Shown here in pieces: positions 51,069 to 61,262 of a stretch of 64,000 nucleotides of DNA (its first letter is position 1; each line of letters starts with the position of its first letter). A program made the position numbers and the translations under genes. Location of the stretch: NCBI GenBank assembly GCA_947492585.1, contig CANLND010000006.1, positions 1 to 64,000 on the forward strand, in the 5' to 3' direction. The stretch comes from an uncultured Paracoccaceae bacterium (GTDB taxonomy: Bacteria; Pseudomonadota; Alphaproteobacteria; Rhodobacterales; Rhodobacteraceae). The notes under the pieces are model-generated. The model saw only the letters and a program-made list of their open reading frames with translations. It did no database searches and was not told where the DNA came from.

Positions 51069-51965
51069 ATGCAGCCTACTGAATTCAACTCCTATCTTGC
51101 CGCTGCAACCCCAAACTGGTCAGGCACCGCGCAGCACGATAGTCGAGACAATCGGGCGTTTGCTTTATTACGAGATCCCAATGGCGAAGATGCGACAGCG
51201 CACGCCAACCTAAAATCCGAAATTTCATTTCTGGAAACACCGCGCGGCACACCGCCTTTGTTTGTCAGCTACTACACTGAAAACACCCCCTATGAGGCCT
51301 TGGCGAACCGCCTGCGGGCGTCCTTGGACCGGCTCAATTTGCCACACCGGATCGAAGCAGTCCCCTCGCAGGGCAGTTGGGTGGCCAACACGGGCCTAAA
51401 ATCTGCCTTTATCGAACGCTGTTGGGCCGAAACCGACAGCCCAATCTGCTGGATAGATGCGGACGCCGAAATCCTGAGAACACCCCATTTCGTCTTCGAC
51501 AGCCCGTTTGATTTTGGCATTGTGCGCCGCAAAGGCTGGTATGACATTTCCAGCTTTGTGTATTTTGGAAAGGCCCCCGTCGTAGGAGAGATGATCCAAA
51601 ACTGGGCGCAAATGTGTCGTGACAATACCAATATTTGGGATCAAGCCCTGCTAACTTTGGCCTGGTATAAAACCGCCCAAACCGGCCAGATCTCGAATCT
51701 CTGGATGAACGATGGCATCTTCCGCTTCCCCCGCCCCTTCGTCCGGGACCTGCGAGATCGCATTTTCTATTATCCGTACAACACAAAAATTCGCCCTTTT
51801 GTGGATCAGAAGCAAGCCTCCAATGATTTGAAGGCTTTCGTCGACACTTCAAAGCGTAAAGACAATGAGCTCGGATCAGACGACATCTGTCCAACCTTTC
51901 AACGCGCCTTGTCCACCGGCTCTTTTGAGTTGCCTGCCACCGTCGATAGCATGTTCGGACTATAG
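51069..51965 (+). CDS. Putative GT-A-fold glycosyltransferase-like protein
   Basis: CWIDADAEILR (DxD-like) in a nucleotide-diphospho-sugar transferase-like context; family assignment uncertain. Confidence 0.5.
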   Translation: MQPTEFNSYLAAATPNWSGTAQHDSRDNRAFALLRDPNGEDATAHANLKSEISFLETPRGTPPLFVSYYTENTPYEALANRLRASLDRLNLPHRIEAVPSQGSWVANTGLKSAFIERCWAETDSPICWIDADAEILRTPHFVFDSPFDFGIVRRKGWYDISSFVYFGKAPVVGEMIQNWAQMCRDNTNIWDQALLTLAWYKTAQTGQISNLWMNDGIFRFPRPFVRDLRDRIFYYPYNTKIRPFVDQKQASNDLKAFVDTSKRKDNELGSDDICPTFQRALSTGSFELPATVDSMFGL

Positions 51966-52778
51966 CTAGAGCGAAGCGGTCAGCGCCCTTTCAAGGGTGT
52001 CAGCGATCTCGGGAATGGCTGCGAAGTAAGAGAAATCTTCATCTTCAATATTCAGAAGGGCGTTCAGATTACCGTGTTCTGGCGCCTGATACGCACTCAG
52101 GTCTGGCCGCCCGATCGCCGAAGCATAATCGTGAAACTTCGACTCCGAATGATCCAGATGTGGTCCAACGCGCAATCTGATATTGGGAATGCCATAGCAG
52201 TCCGCGGCGATCAAACCATGCAAGCTGGATGAGGCAATATACTCACACTCCCCGATTAAACGTAGCGTTTCCATTGGCGGGGCCGCTACCGGAATGCTGA
52301 CGATGCTTGGCGTGTTTTCCAGCATCGAACGTGCAATCGGATTGTCCTCGTCCGAGTAGTGCATCACGAGGCCCCATTTGTACTTTTTGTCCAACTTCGG
52401 GCGATAAAGGCGGTCAAACAGCAAGCCTGGGTCGCCAAGCGGTACATCATGTCGATTACCCAACCGCGCCTGCGTCAAGCTTCCGCGCAATGCAATTGGA
52501 TGCAACAGAAAGGAGGAGATCTGGTCTCCCGTCGTCAAACACCCTGACCCCCAAACCCGGATTGGCGAAAACCGCAATCTGCGCAACCGCCTCAGGCGCC
52601 GCTCAGCAATCATTTCAAGTATACTACCAATCCCGGCATAATCACAGCCAGATACGCGCGCATGTTGCACCTCGCGACCGGTGATTGCGCCTACCAACAA
52701 CGGGCAGATATCATCTCCAAAGTTGATCTCACCATTGCGTCTGCGGCTATAAAACAGCCGGATAGCCTGCTTGCCCAT
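51966..52778 (-). CDS. Polysaccharide pyruvyl transferase-like protein
   Basis: NFGDDICPLLVGAITG; IRVWGSGCL; CEYIASSSLHGLIAADCYGIPNIRL. Confidence 0.8.
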   Translation of the reverse strand: MGKQAIRLFYSRRRNGEINFGDDICPLLVGAITGREVQHARVSGCDYAGIGSILEMIAERRLRRLRRLRFSPIRVWGSGCLTTGDQISSFLLHPIALRGSLTQARLGNRHDVPLGDPGLLFDRLYRPKLDKKYKWGLVMHYSDEDNPIARSMLENTPSIVSIPVAAPPMETLRLIGECEYIASSSLHGLIAADCYGIPNIRLRVGPHLDHSESKFHDYASAIGRPDLSAYQAPEHGNLNALLNIEDEDFSYFAAIPEIADTLERALTASL

Positions 52779-52903
52779 GTGCATCCTCTAGCATCAAACT
52801 TTCAAAAGGTTTTCATTTCGGGTAAGCCCCAGAAAACCAGTGAGCAAGCCGCAACCGCCCACGAAGATAGTTCCGTGCCAACCCTGTATCCCGAATAGGC
52901 AAT

Positions 52904-53644
52904 TTGATGAAACGCAAAAAATCCAGATTTGAGAGTTTCTTTTCACTAAGCCATCACAGAAAACGCTGGGGCGCGTCTGGGTTTGCGACCCAAGATACCA
53001 ATTATTCTGCTCTCAAATCGCGCGTAATCGACGCAGGCCCCACTGCCCAGACGCGTGGCTCTGAAAAGTCTCTTGAGGCGCATCTGGACAATCTCAAACG
53101 TGAATTTTCAGGCCAGCCTGAAATCATTTGGCATCATGCCAAATTGATCGTGCTGATCCGGCGCGGCTACCAGCCGGATCAGACCTATGCCCAATTCCGC
53201 GCGCTGTGGGACGCCGAGGGCCCATTCCTGTGCGACACTCTGAACATCCGCTGGCTGGTGTCCGCAACCGACACGTTTGCAGAACACGACACTGATCCCC
53301 AGGTGCGGGCCGTTGCGATGATGGCCTCAATGCTGACCAATCTCGTGAAAATGCAAGAAAGTGAGCGCCACATCACCAACAGTGAAACGGCGCAACCAGA
53401 TAGCGCTCGGATTGAACATTTGCAAACCGATCTGGTGCCCCTGTTCGAAGGCCTGTCCTGTTTCACCGTCGGCACCGACGACACCCTGCGCAATATGTAC
53501 TGGCGAATGGAACCGTTCTTAAACGTCGCCCCCGCAGGGCCGGTACTGCGCACCATCTGGGATCGCATGCAAGCCAATGACACCGTGTTTGCCCGCATGC
53601 GCGCCCTGCATCAACGCGATCGTACGGGATGGTGGACCGACTAG
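52904..53644 (+). CDS. Hypothetical protein in glycan islet
   Basis: 246-aa ORF with basic N terminus; no recognised family. Confidence 0.6.
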   Translation: MMKRKKSRFESFFSLSHHRKRWGASGFATQDTNYSALKSRVIDAGPTAQTRGSEKSLEAHLDNLKREFSGQPEIIWHHAKLIVLIRRGYQPDQTYAQFRALWDAEGPFLCDTLNIRWLVSATDTFAEHDTDPQVRAVAMMASMLTNLVKMQESERHITNSETAQPDSARIEHLQTDLVPLFEGLSCFTVGTDDTLRNMYWRMEPFLNVAPAGPVLRTIWDRMQANDTVFARMRALHQRDRTGWWTD

Positions 53645-53650
53645 CGGCGC

Positions 53651-54439
53651 CTAGCGCTCAAAATTCCGGGCAGTTACCGCGACCTCACGTCGATCCGCCC
53701 GCCGCGCGACACACAAGGCTCGCAACCCCATGCGCAGTTGAGCCGCCACCCGGCGCAGTTTGAATTTCAGGGTCCGCTTTTGAACGCTGCGGTTCTCAGC
53801 ATCAATCGATGATACCGGAGCAATGGGTGGCTGCACCCCATGTGCCACGCACCGATCCAATTGCAGGGCACAGGCTGGCTCGATCTGAAAACTGTTCATC
53901 ACATAGCCCCGGCAAATCACCGCATCCGCCAGCCCGGCACAGGTTTCGATATCGCGCAACAGGTGCTTTGCGCCATTTGGCCACAAAACATACGCCGCCG
54001 CCCCCGACCGATCCTGATACAACCGCCGCAGCGCCAGACCTGGCAAAATGTCCTGTTTGTCTTTGGCCAACAGCTTGCGACGACCCCGTGCCTCTAGCGT
54101 CAGATGGTCAATTCCTTCGCGCGTTTCCAAGGCCTCCAGTACCGCAGGCAGCTGGTCGGCCAGCACCGCGTCGTCTTCGAGGATCAATACTGGTTGATCG
54201 TCCTGAACCACCTGTTCCCACGCGGCTTTATGGCTGAGCAAGCAGGCCTTTTCGGTCTGCTTCATGGGGCGCTCCCAGCTGTCCCAATATGCGGCATCGG
54301 TGGTGTCGGATAGATCCGCCGCTGCGACGGCCTCAAGCCGCTGAAACACCAGCCCCAAACCCTGCAACTGGGTCGACATAAACGCCATACGCTCAACTGC
54401 GGAGCTCATATTGATAACGAGGATCTTCACGGGCGGCAC
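53651..54439 (-). CDS. Glycosyltransferase family 25 (LPS-type) protein
   Basis: ILVINMSSAVERMAFMSTQLQGLGLVFQRLEAV; KACLLSHKAAWEQVVQDDQPVLILEDDAVL. Confidence 0.85.
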   Translation of the reverse strand: MPPVKILVINMSSAVERMAFMSTQLQGLGLVFQRLEAVAAADLSDTTDAAYWDSWERPMKQTEKACLLSHKAAWEQVVQDDQPVLILEDDAVLADQLPAVLEALETREGIDHLTLEARGRRKLLAKDKQDILPGLALRRLYQDRSGAAAYVLWPNGAKHLLRDIETCAGLADAVICRGYVMNSFQIEPACALQLDRCVAHGVQPPIAPVSSIDAENRSVQKRTLKFKLRRVAAQLRMGLRALCVARRADRREVAVTARNFER

Positions 54440-54536
54440 CTATCGCATGTTGCACGAAACTGTTTGCCTATATCCACATCCATGCCACGATGGCAACTGT
54501 GGCGGCCTGCCCCAGGCGGGGCAGACCTGGTATCGC

Positions 54537-55187
54537 TTAGCTTGGCGCTTTGGTTTTGCGCAGGTAGGGGAAGACGGTCTCAAACTCACCAAATTTGGCG
54601 GCAGCGTCTTCATTCGAAACGGAGGGTGGGATGATCACGTCTTCGCCCGGCACCCAGTCCGCAGGTGTTGCCACACCTTTGCCAGACATCTGCAATCCGT
54701 CCAGAGCACGCAGAATTTCCGCAAAATTACGGCCCACGGTCATCGGGTAGGTCATCATCAGTTTCAACGTTTTGTCGGGCCCAATGATAAATACAGACCG
54801 CACGGTGGCGCTGTCAGCGGCAGTGCGGCCATCTGGCAAATAGGCCTCGGACGGTAGCATATCAAACGCCTTTGACACCGCCAGATCCGCATCCGCGATG
54901 ATTGGGAAGCCCGCGGGCGCCTTGGCATAGGCTTCGATATCGACCTTCCACTTGACGTGATCCGCCGCGCTGTCGACCGACACACCGATGACCTTGGTGT
55001 TGCGCTTGGCCCATTCATCGTTCAGCCGGGCAACGGCGGAAAACTCGGTGGTGCAAACCGGGGTGAAGTCTTTGGGGTGAGAGAACAAAATTGCCCAGCT
55101 GTCACCAATCCAATCGTGGAACGTGATAGCGCCCTGATCGGTTTCAGCGGTGAAATTTGGAACGGTGTCGTTGATGCGCAAGCCCAT
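54537..55187 (-). CDS. 1-Cys (Prx6-type) peroxiredoxin
   Basis: MGLRINDTVPNFTAETDQGAITFHDWIGDSWAILFSHPKDFTPVCTTEFSA. Confidence 0.92.
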   Translation of the reverse strand: MGLRINDTVPNFTAETDQGAITFHDWIGDSWAILFSHPKDFTPVCTTEFSAVARLNDEWAKRNTKVIGVSVDSAADHVKWKVDIEAYAKAPAGFPIIADADLAVSKAFDMLPSEAYLPDGRTAADSATVRSVFIIGPDKTLKLMMTYPMTVGRNFAEILRALDGLQMSGKGVATPADWVPGEDVIIPPSVSNEDAAAKFGEFETVFPYLRKTKAPS

Positions 55188-55442
55188 GGTGGGTCTCCCT
55201 CTTTTGCTATGACCAAAGATTGTTTCAGCCATTACCTAAGTGCTCAAAGCGTAGGTTACAGGAGGAGACGCGCTGTGCCACTGGGAATTCCACAAAAAGT
55301 TATTTCACTTCCTTCGATCAGCGGGCAGCAGCAGTACGCGAATTTGACAACCCCACTTGCTCGCCATCCGCGCCACTGCCAGACTGAGCCCGAACAACGG
55401 CACGCCACTGGCAGGCCACCCGCTTGAACATATGAGGCGCAG

Positions 55443-56888
55443 ATGATCGAGAAACGCGAATTTTACATCAATGGCGCCTGGGTGCCGCCCGCTGCGCCAC
55501 AGGATCTGGAGGTCATCAACCCCTCGACCGAAGCCCCCTGTGCGGTGATCTCTGCCGGGGGTGCCGCAGATACAGATGCGGCCGTTGCCGCCGCCAAAGC
55601 CGCGCTGCCGGGCTGGATGGCCACCCCTGTAGCAGAGCGGATCAAATTGATTGAAACACTGCTCGATCTGTATCGTGCCCGCAACGAAGATCTGGCCGAA
55701 GCCATGAGCCTTGAGATGGGTGCGCCTATTGCAATGGCACGTAAAAGCCAGGCCACGGCAGGCAGCTACCATCTGAAGAACTTCATTCGCGCGGCCAAAG
55801 CATTTGAATTCGAACGCCCCCTGAATGACCGCAGCCCCGATGATCGCCTGATCTATGAGGCCGTTGGCGTGGCCGCGTTGATCACGCCCTGGAACTGGCC
55901 GATGAACCAGATCGCCCTAAAGGTCGGCGCCGCTGCCGTTGCGGGCTGCACTATGGTGCTGAAACCCTCAGAGGAGAGCCCGCTCAGCGCGATGATCTTT
56001 GCCGAGCTGATGGAGGCCGCAGGCTTTCCGCCCGGTGTGTTCAATCTGGTCAATGGCACCGGTCTGGGCGTCGGCAGTCAGCTATCTGGCCACCCCGATG
56101 TGGATATGGTGTCGTTCACCGGATCGACCCGGGCGGGCACTGCGATCTCCCAAAACGCCGCACAATCCTTGAAGAAGGTCCACCTGGAACTGGGTGGCAA
56201 AGGGGCCAACCTGATTTTTGCGGACGCGGATGACGCGGCCGTACGTCGGGGTGTTATGCGGATGATGGAGAACACAGGCCAAAGCTGCAACGCGCCTAGC
56301 CGGATGTTGGTCGAGCGCAGCATCTATGACCACGCGGTCGCAGAAGCTGCTGAGATAGCAGGTCGTATCAAAGCCGCCCCAGCACATGAGACAGGCGATC
56401 ACATCGGCCCCGTCGTCAATGCGCAGCAATGGGGAAAAATTCAGGATCTGATTCAGACCGGCATCACCGAAGGGGCCAGATTGGTGGCCGGAGGCCCTGG
56501 CCGCCCCGATGGGATGACACGCGGCTATTTCGTGCGCCCAACTGTTTTTGCCGATGTGAACAATCAAATGACCATCGCGCGCGAAGAGATTTTTGGGCCG
56601 GTGCTGTCGATCTTGCCATTTGACAGCGAAGACGAGGCGTTGGAAATCGCCAATGACACGGTCTACGGCCTGACAAACTATGTGCAGACGCAGGATCCGG
56701 CCCGCGCCAACCGTCTGGCCCGGCGCTTGCGCTCTGGCATGGTAGAGATCAACGGGAAATCGCGCGCGGCTGGGGCCCCTTTTGGCGGGATGAAACGCTC
56801 GGGCAATGGGCGTGAAGGCGGGGTCTATGGAATTGAAGACTTTCTGGAAGTTAAATCCGTCGGCGGCTGGCAACACATAGACGGATAA
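55443..56888 (+). CDS. NAD(P)-dependent aldehyde dehydrogenase
   Basis: ITPWNWPMNQIALKVG; FTGSTRAGTAI; LELGGKGANLIF; NTGQSCNAPSRMLV. Confidence 0.92.
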   Translation: MIEKREFYINGAWVPPAAPQDLEVINPSTEAPCAVISAGGAADTDAAVAAAKAALPGWMATPVAERIKLIETLLDLYRARNEDLAEAMSLEMGAPIAMARKSQATAGSYHLKNFIRAAKAFEFERPLNDRSPDDRLIYEAVGVAALITPWNWPMNQIALKVGAAAVAGCTMVLKPSEESPLSAMIFAELMEAAGFPPGVFNLVNGTGLGVGSQLSGHPDVDMVSFTGSTRAGTAISQNAAQSLKKVHLELGGKGANLIFADADDAAVRRGVMRMMENTGQSCNAPSRMLVERSIYDHAVAEAAEIAGRIKAAPAHETGDHIGPVVNAQQWGKIQDLIQTGITEGARLVAGGPGRPDGMTRGYFVRPTVFADVNNQMTIAREEIFGPVLSILPFDSEDEALEIANDTVYGLTNYVQTQDPARANRLARRLRSGMVEINGKSRAAGAPFGGMKRSGNGREGGVYGIEDFLEVKSVGGWQHIDG

Positions 56889-56925
56889 AAGGGGCGCCGC
56901 CCCTCTGGGCCTGATGGCCCATTCA

Positions 56926-56953
56926 CCCCGGGGTATTTCAGGCCAAAAAGACG
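56926..56953 (+). repeat. Dispersed 3'-end motif, copy 3
   Basis: CCCCGGGGTATTTCAGGCCAAAAAGACG between convergent genes, preceded by GGGGCGCCGCCCC. Confidence 0.65.
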
Positions 56954-56961
56954 CGTCAGGA

Positions 56962-57615
56962 TCAGAAAGGCGCTTTGGCGCGGAACTTCAGGCTTTCATT
57001 GCTGTTGGGGTGTTTGATCCGCAGGTCCTCAGAATGCAGCATCATTCGATCGTGATCGAGCGCTGCGCCTGTGGCGTACAATGGATCGCCGAGGATGGCA
57101 TGGCCAAGAGACAGCATATGCACCCGCAACTGATGGGTGCGGCCGGTATGGGGGGTCAGGCGTACGCGGCTTTCGCCGTCGCCATATTTCACCACGCGCC
57201 ACTCCGTCATCGCGGGTTTACCTGTCTCGTGGCAGACCATCTGGCGAGGGCGGTTTGGCCAATCCACGATCAAAGGGGCTTCAACCGTGCCACTGCGCGG
57301 GTCGAGATGACCGGCAATCCGCGCAACATAGACTTTTTTGGTGGTGCGTTTTTCGAACTGCATCGACAGGTGACGCTGCGCATGGGGGGTCATGGCAAAA
57401 ACCATCACGCCTGAGGTATCCCGGTCGAGACGATGCACCAAGAGGGCATCCGGGAAGACAGCCTGAATGCGGGTGAGCAGGCAATCGGCCAGCTGCTCAC
57501 CGCGTCCGGGCACGCTGAGCAGCCCGGCGGGTTTGTTCACTATCAAGATTTCGGCATCGTGATGCAGAATGTCCAGAGGGTCTTGCGGGGGAGTGTAATC
57601 GCTGCTTGGGGCCAT
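56962..57615 (-). CDS. RluA-family pseudouridine synthase
   Basis: LIVNKPAGLLSVPGRG; LVHRLDRDTSGVMVFA; LTPHTGRTHQLRVHM. Confidence 0.92.
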   Translation of the reverse strand: MAPSSDYTPPQDPLDILHHDAEILIVNKPAGLLSVPGRGEQLADCLLTRIQAVFPDALLVHRLDRDTSGVMVFAMTPHAQRHLSMQFEKRTTKKVYVARIAGHLDPRSGTVEAPLIVDWPNRPRQMVCHETGKPAMTEWRVVKYGDGESRVRLTPHTGRTHQLRVHMLSLGHAILGDPLYATGAALDHDRMMLHSEDLRIKHPNSNESLKFRAKAPF

Positions 57616-57655
57616 GGCGCCTGCCTACTGGCAAGCGCCTCCTGTGGCAAGCGGA

Positions 57656-58561
57656 TCACGTGACTTTGGGCACGCGGCGCATCTGCGACAGCATCGAGGT
57701 TGAGTAGATCACCAGCGCCAACCAGATCATCGGGAACGCGATCTGACGGGCGTGGTCGAACTCTTCGTCGAACAGGAATACCGCCACCAGAAAAATCAGG
57801 GTTGGGGCGATGTATTGCAGGATACCGATGGTCGACAGGCGCAACAGTTTCGCGCCGTTGGCGTAGATGATCAACGGAATCGCGGTGATCACGCCACACC
57901 CCATCAATAGCGCTGTGTTCATCGGGCTGTCCGAAAAGTGGCTGTGTCCCTGCGCGGCCAAATAGGCGACATAGCCCAATGCCGGCACTGCGAGGATCAG
58001 CACTTCGAGCATAAAGCCCTGATTGGGACCGATGGGCAGCATCTTTTTGAAAAACGCATACAGGCCCCAGGAGAACGTCAATCCCAAGGCGACCCAGGGC
58101 ACCGATCCAGCCTCTATCGCCAGCACAACCACCCCCGCCACCGCCAGTGCGATTGCCAACATCTGCGAGCGGCTCAGCCGTTCGCGTAGAATCACGGCGC
58201 CCATAGCCACGCTGAACAAAGGGTTGATATAATAGCCCAGGGCCGCATCCAGCGTCCGATCTGCAGCTATGGCCCAGACGTATATGCTCCAATTGACGGA
58301 GACCAGCACAGCTGTCACTGCGGCCATGATCAGCGTGCGCGGTGTGCGCAGGGCCTCGATCAGATCGCCGGTCCGACGCAGGGCCAACAGGATCAGCCCC
58401 GCCACTGGCACCGACCAAAGGACTCGATGCGCCACCACCTCAGCCGCGGGGACATGCGCCAACCATTTCATGTAGATCGGCAAGCCTCCCCACAGGACAT
58501 ACGAGGTCAACGCAAAGGCCAGTCCAGCCGGAGTGTCTTTGTTTTCAGTGAATTGGGTCAT
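57656..58561 (-). CDS. rarD: RarD/EamA-family transporter
   Basis: TSYVLWGGLPIYMKWLAHVPAAEVVAHRVLWSVP; multi-TM. Confidence 0.9.
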   Translation of the reverse strand: MTQFTENKDTPAGLAFALTSYVLWGGLPIYMKWLAHVPAAEVVAHRVLWSVPVAGLILLALRRTGDLIEALRTPRTLIMAAVTAVLVSVNWSIYVWAIAADRTLDAALGYYINPLFSVAMGAVILRERLSRSQMLAIALAVAGVVVLAIEAGSVPWVALGLTFSWGLYAFFKKMLPIGPNQGFMLEVLILAVPALGYVAYLAAQGHSHFSDSPMNTALLMGCGVITAIPLIIYANGAKLLRLSTIGILQYIAPTLIFLVAVFLFDEEFDHARQIAFPMIWLALVIYSTSMLSQMRRVPKVT

Positions 58562-58672
58562 GGCACGCTCCTCGGTCTTTCATAGGACAGTGTACAATGT
58601 TCGGACATTCACATTCTGTTGCCCGCCCCATCACGCGTTGTCATACGCCGCTGAAAGACCAGCCAAAACGGG

Positions 58673-58701
58673 ATCAGCCCCCACAAACTGTGGGGGCTGA
58701 T
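58673..58701 (-). terminator. Stem-loop terminator downstream of the DMGDH-like gene
   Basis: ATCAGCCCCCACA-aac-TGTGGGGGCTGAT: 13-bp perfect stem. Confidence 0.75.
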
Positions 58702-58727
58702 TGAATTCGTACCGGATGTAAATTTGA

Positions 58728-61181
58728 TCAGGCTTTGACGCGCTCAGACTTGGGATCGTACATCGGTTTGAGCGAGGCTTCGGCTTTAACGCGGGTGCCC
58801 ATGACGTCGATCTCATACGTCGAGGCCAGAACGTCCGCGGCTTTTTCACCGGCAGAGGGCACGTAGCCCAGGCCCACAGCCGCACCCAAGGTGTGACCAT
58901 AGTTGCCCGATGTCAGGTAGCCCACAACTTCGCCGTCCCGCAGGATCGGCTCGTTGTGGTACAAAAGCGGCTCGGCGTCGGTCAGCTTGAACTGCAGTAA
59001 ACGGTTCTGTGGGCCCGTGGCCTTGCGCTCTGCAACGGCTTCGCGACCGATGAAGTCACAGCCTTTGTCGACCTTGACGGCAAAGCCGAGGCCCGCGTCC
59101 ACAACGTGGTCTTCACAGGTGATGTCGTGACCAAAGTGGCGGTAGCCTTTTTCGATCCGGGCGGAATCCATCATGTGCAAACCGCACAGTTTCAGATCCA
59201 TGTCCTGACCTGCTTCCCACAGGGTTTCAAACACGTGGCCGGCCATATCGGTCGAGGCGTAGATTTCCCAGCCAAGTTCACCCACATAGGTCACACGGTG
59301 CGCCCGTGCGAGACCCATACCGATTTCGATGTCCTGCGCCGTACCAAAAGGATTGGTCGCGTTGGTGAAATCGTTGGGGGAGACTTTTTCGAGCAGTTTG
59401 CGCGAATTCGGCCCCATGATCGCCAGAACCGCTTCACCGGAGGTCACATCGGTGATCACCACATTGAAGTTGCCCTGATGACGCATCATCCAGGTTTGGT
59501 CCGCCAAACGGGTCGCCGCTGGGGTGATCACCACATAGGCGTTTTCGGCCAGACGTGTAACCGTCACGTCTGCCTCGATACCACCGGTGCGGTTCAGGAA
59601 CTGGGTGTAGACGATCTTGCCCACTGGCACAGAATAGTCGCCGCCACCAACATAGTTCATGAAAGCTTCGGCATCGGGGCCTTCAACGCGGATCTTACCA
59701 AACGACGACATGTCGTACATGCCGACGTTTTCACGCAGGGCACGGTGCTCGTTGGCCGAGTTTTCGAACCAGTTTGGACGTTTCCAAGTGTATTCGTATT
59801 CTGCTTTTTGACCGGGGTTGGCGATCCAGTTGGCGCGCTCCCAGCCAGAGAATTCGCCCATGACCGCACCGTTTTCCAGCAGGTGATGGTGGAACGGCGA
59901 ACGACGGATGCCGCGCGCAGTCTCTTTTTGTTTGAACGGGAAGTGATCCTTGAACAACAGGCCGAGGGTCTCGGTTGAACGTTCATAGAGATACTTTTTG
60001 TTGCCTTGGAACGGCTGCATGCGGCTGATGTCCACATCGCCCAGATCAAACGGCTTGGCACCAGTATCCATCCATTCGGCCAGTGCCATGCCAGCACCAC
60101 CGGCAGATTGGATACCAATCGAGTTGAAGCCCGCGGCCACCCAGAAGTTGTCCAGCTCAGGCGCGAGGCCAAGGTGGTAGGCGTCATCCGGGGTGAAGGA
60201 TTCTGGACCGTTAAAGAAGGTGTGGATGCCGGCTTCGGCCAACAGCGGCACACGTTCTACAGCCATCTCAAGGATGGGTTCAAAGTGGTCAAAGTCTTCG
60301 GGCAGCTGGTCGAATTCGAAATCGTTTGGAATGCCGTCCATCGCCCAAGGTTTGGCAACGGGTTCAAAGGCGCCCAGCAGGATTTTGCCAGCATCTTCTT
60401 TGTAGTAGGCGTATTCATCCGGCACACGCAGAACGGGCATCTGTGTCATGCCATCAATGTTTTCGGTGACGATGTAAAAGTGTTCACAGGCTTGTAGCGG
60501 TACGTTGGCGCCGGCCATTTTTCCGACTTCCTGGCCCCACATGCCCGCGCAGTTCACGACCATATCACATTCGATCTGACCACTTTCGCTGCCGTCATCG
60601 GATTCCCAGTCAACGCCAACAACCTTACGGCCTTCTTTGGCAACGCCGGTCACTTTGATGCGCTCTTTGATCAGTGCGCCGCCTTGCTTTGCACCTTTGG
60701 CCAATGCCAATGCGATGTTGGCAGGGTCGCCCTGACCGTCTTTGGGCAGATAAACTGCACCTTTGACACCTTCGAGGTTGATGTGCGGGTACAGTTCCTG
60801 CACGCGCTCGTTCTCGATCTCTTCGACCTCAACACCAAAGGCACGCGCCATCGCAGCCTGACGGTAGATCTCTTCTTTGCGCTCTTCGGTCAGCGCAACG
60901 GTGATCGAACCGCAGCGCTTGAAACCGGTCGCAACGCCAGTTTCTTCTTCCAGCGTGCCGTACAGCTCTTGGCTGTACTTCGCCAGCTTGGTCATATTTT
61001 TGGTCGCGCGCAGCTGCGCGATCAGACCGGCAGCGTGCCAGGTGGTGCCGGATGTCAGCTGCTTGCGTTCCAGCAAGACAACGTCTTTCCAACCCTTCTT
61101 GGTCAGGTGATACGCGACCGAACAACCGATGACACCACCGCCAATGATGACGACGCGGGCCTTTTTGGGGAGATCAGACAT
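58728..61181 (-). CDS. Dimethylglycine/sarcosine dehydrogenase-like FAD oxidoreductase with GcvT domain
   Basis: ARVVIIGGGVIGCSVAYHLTKKGWKDVVLLERKQLTSGTTWHAAGL; C-terminal GcvT-like domain; start 61181. Confidence 0.9.
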   Translation of the reverse strand: MSDLPKKARVVIIGGGVIGCSVAYHLTKKGWKDVVLLERKQLTSGTTWHAAGLIAQLRATKNMTKLAKYSQELYGTLEEETGVATGFKRCGSITVALTEERKEEIYRQAAMARAFGVEVEEIENERVQELYPHINLEGVKGAVYLPKDGQGDPANIALALAKGAKQGGALIKERIKVTGVAKEGRKVVGVDWESDDGSESGQIECDMVVNCAGMWGQEVGKMAGANVPLQACEHFYIVTENIDGMTQMPVLRVPDEYAYYKEDAGKILLGAFEPVAKPWAMDGIPNDFEFDQLPEDFDHFEPILEMAVERVPLLAEAGIHTFFNGPESFTPDDAYHLGLAPELDNFWVAAGFNSIGIQSAGGAGMALAEWMDTGAKPFDLGDVDISRMQPFQGNKKYLYERSTETLGLLFKDHFPFKQKETARGIRRSPFHHHLLENGAVMGEFSGWERANWIANPGQKAEYEYTWKRPNWFENSANEHRALRENVGMYDMSSFGKIRVEGPDAEAFMNYVGGGDYSVPVGKIVYTQFLNRTGGIEADVTVTRLAENAYVVITPAATRLADQTWMMRHQGNFNVVITDVTSGEAVLAIMGPNSRKLLEKVSPNDFTNATNPFGTAQDIEIGMGLARAHRVTYVGELGWEIYASTDMAGHVFETLWEAGQDMDLKLCGLHMMDSARIEKGYRHFGHDITCEDHVVDAGLGFAVKVDKGCDFIGREAVAERKATGPQNRLLQFKLTDAEPLLYHNEPILRDGEVVGYLTSGNYGHTLGAAVGLGYVPSAGEKAADVLASTYEIDVMGTRVKAEASLKPMYDPKSERVKA

Positions 61182-61262
61182 AAAAGAGGCTCCAATTTTC
61201 ATTTTCCGCAGAATGACAGGGTTGGCCGACAGGAAATGCGCGAAATCCGTCAGATTTCCCTG

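Noticed and set aside
54507-54524. CTGCCCC-aggc-GGGGCAG hairpin downstream of the peroxiredoxin gene
   Set aside because: Only 7 bp and no T tract in either direction; too weak to call as a terminator.
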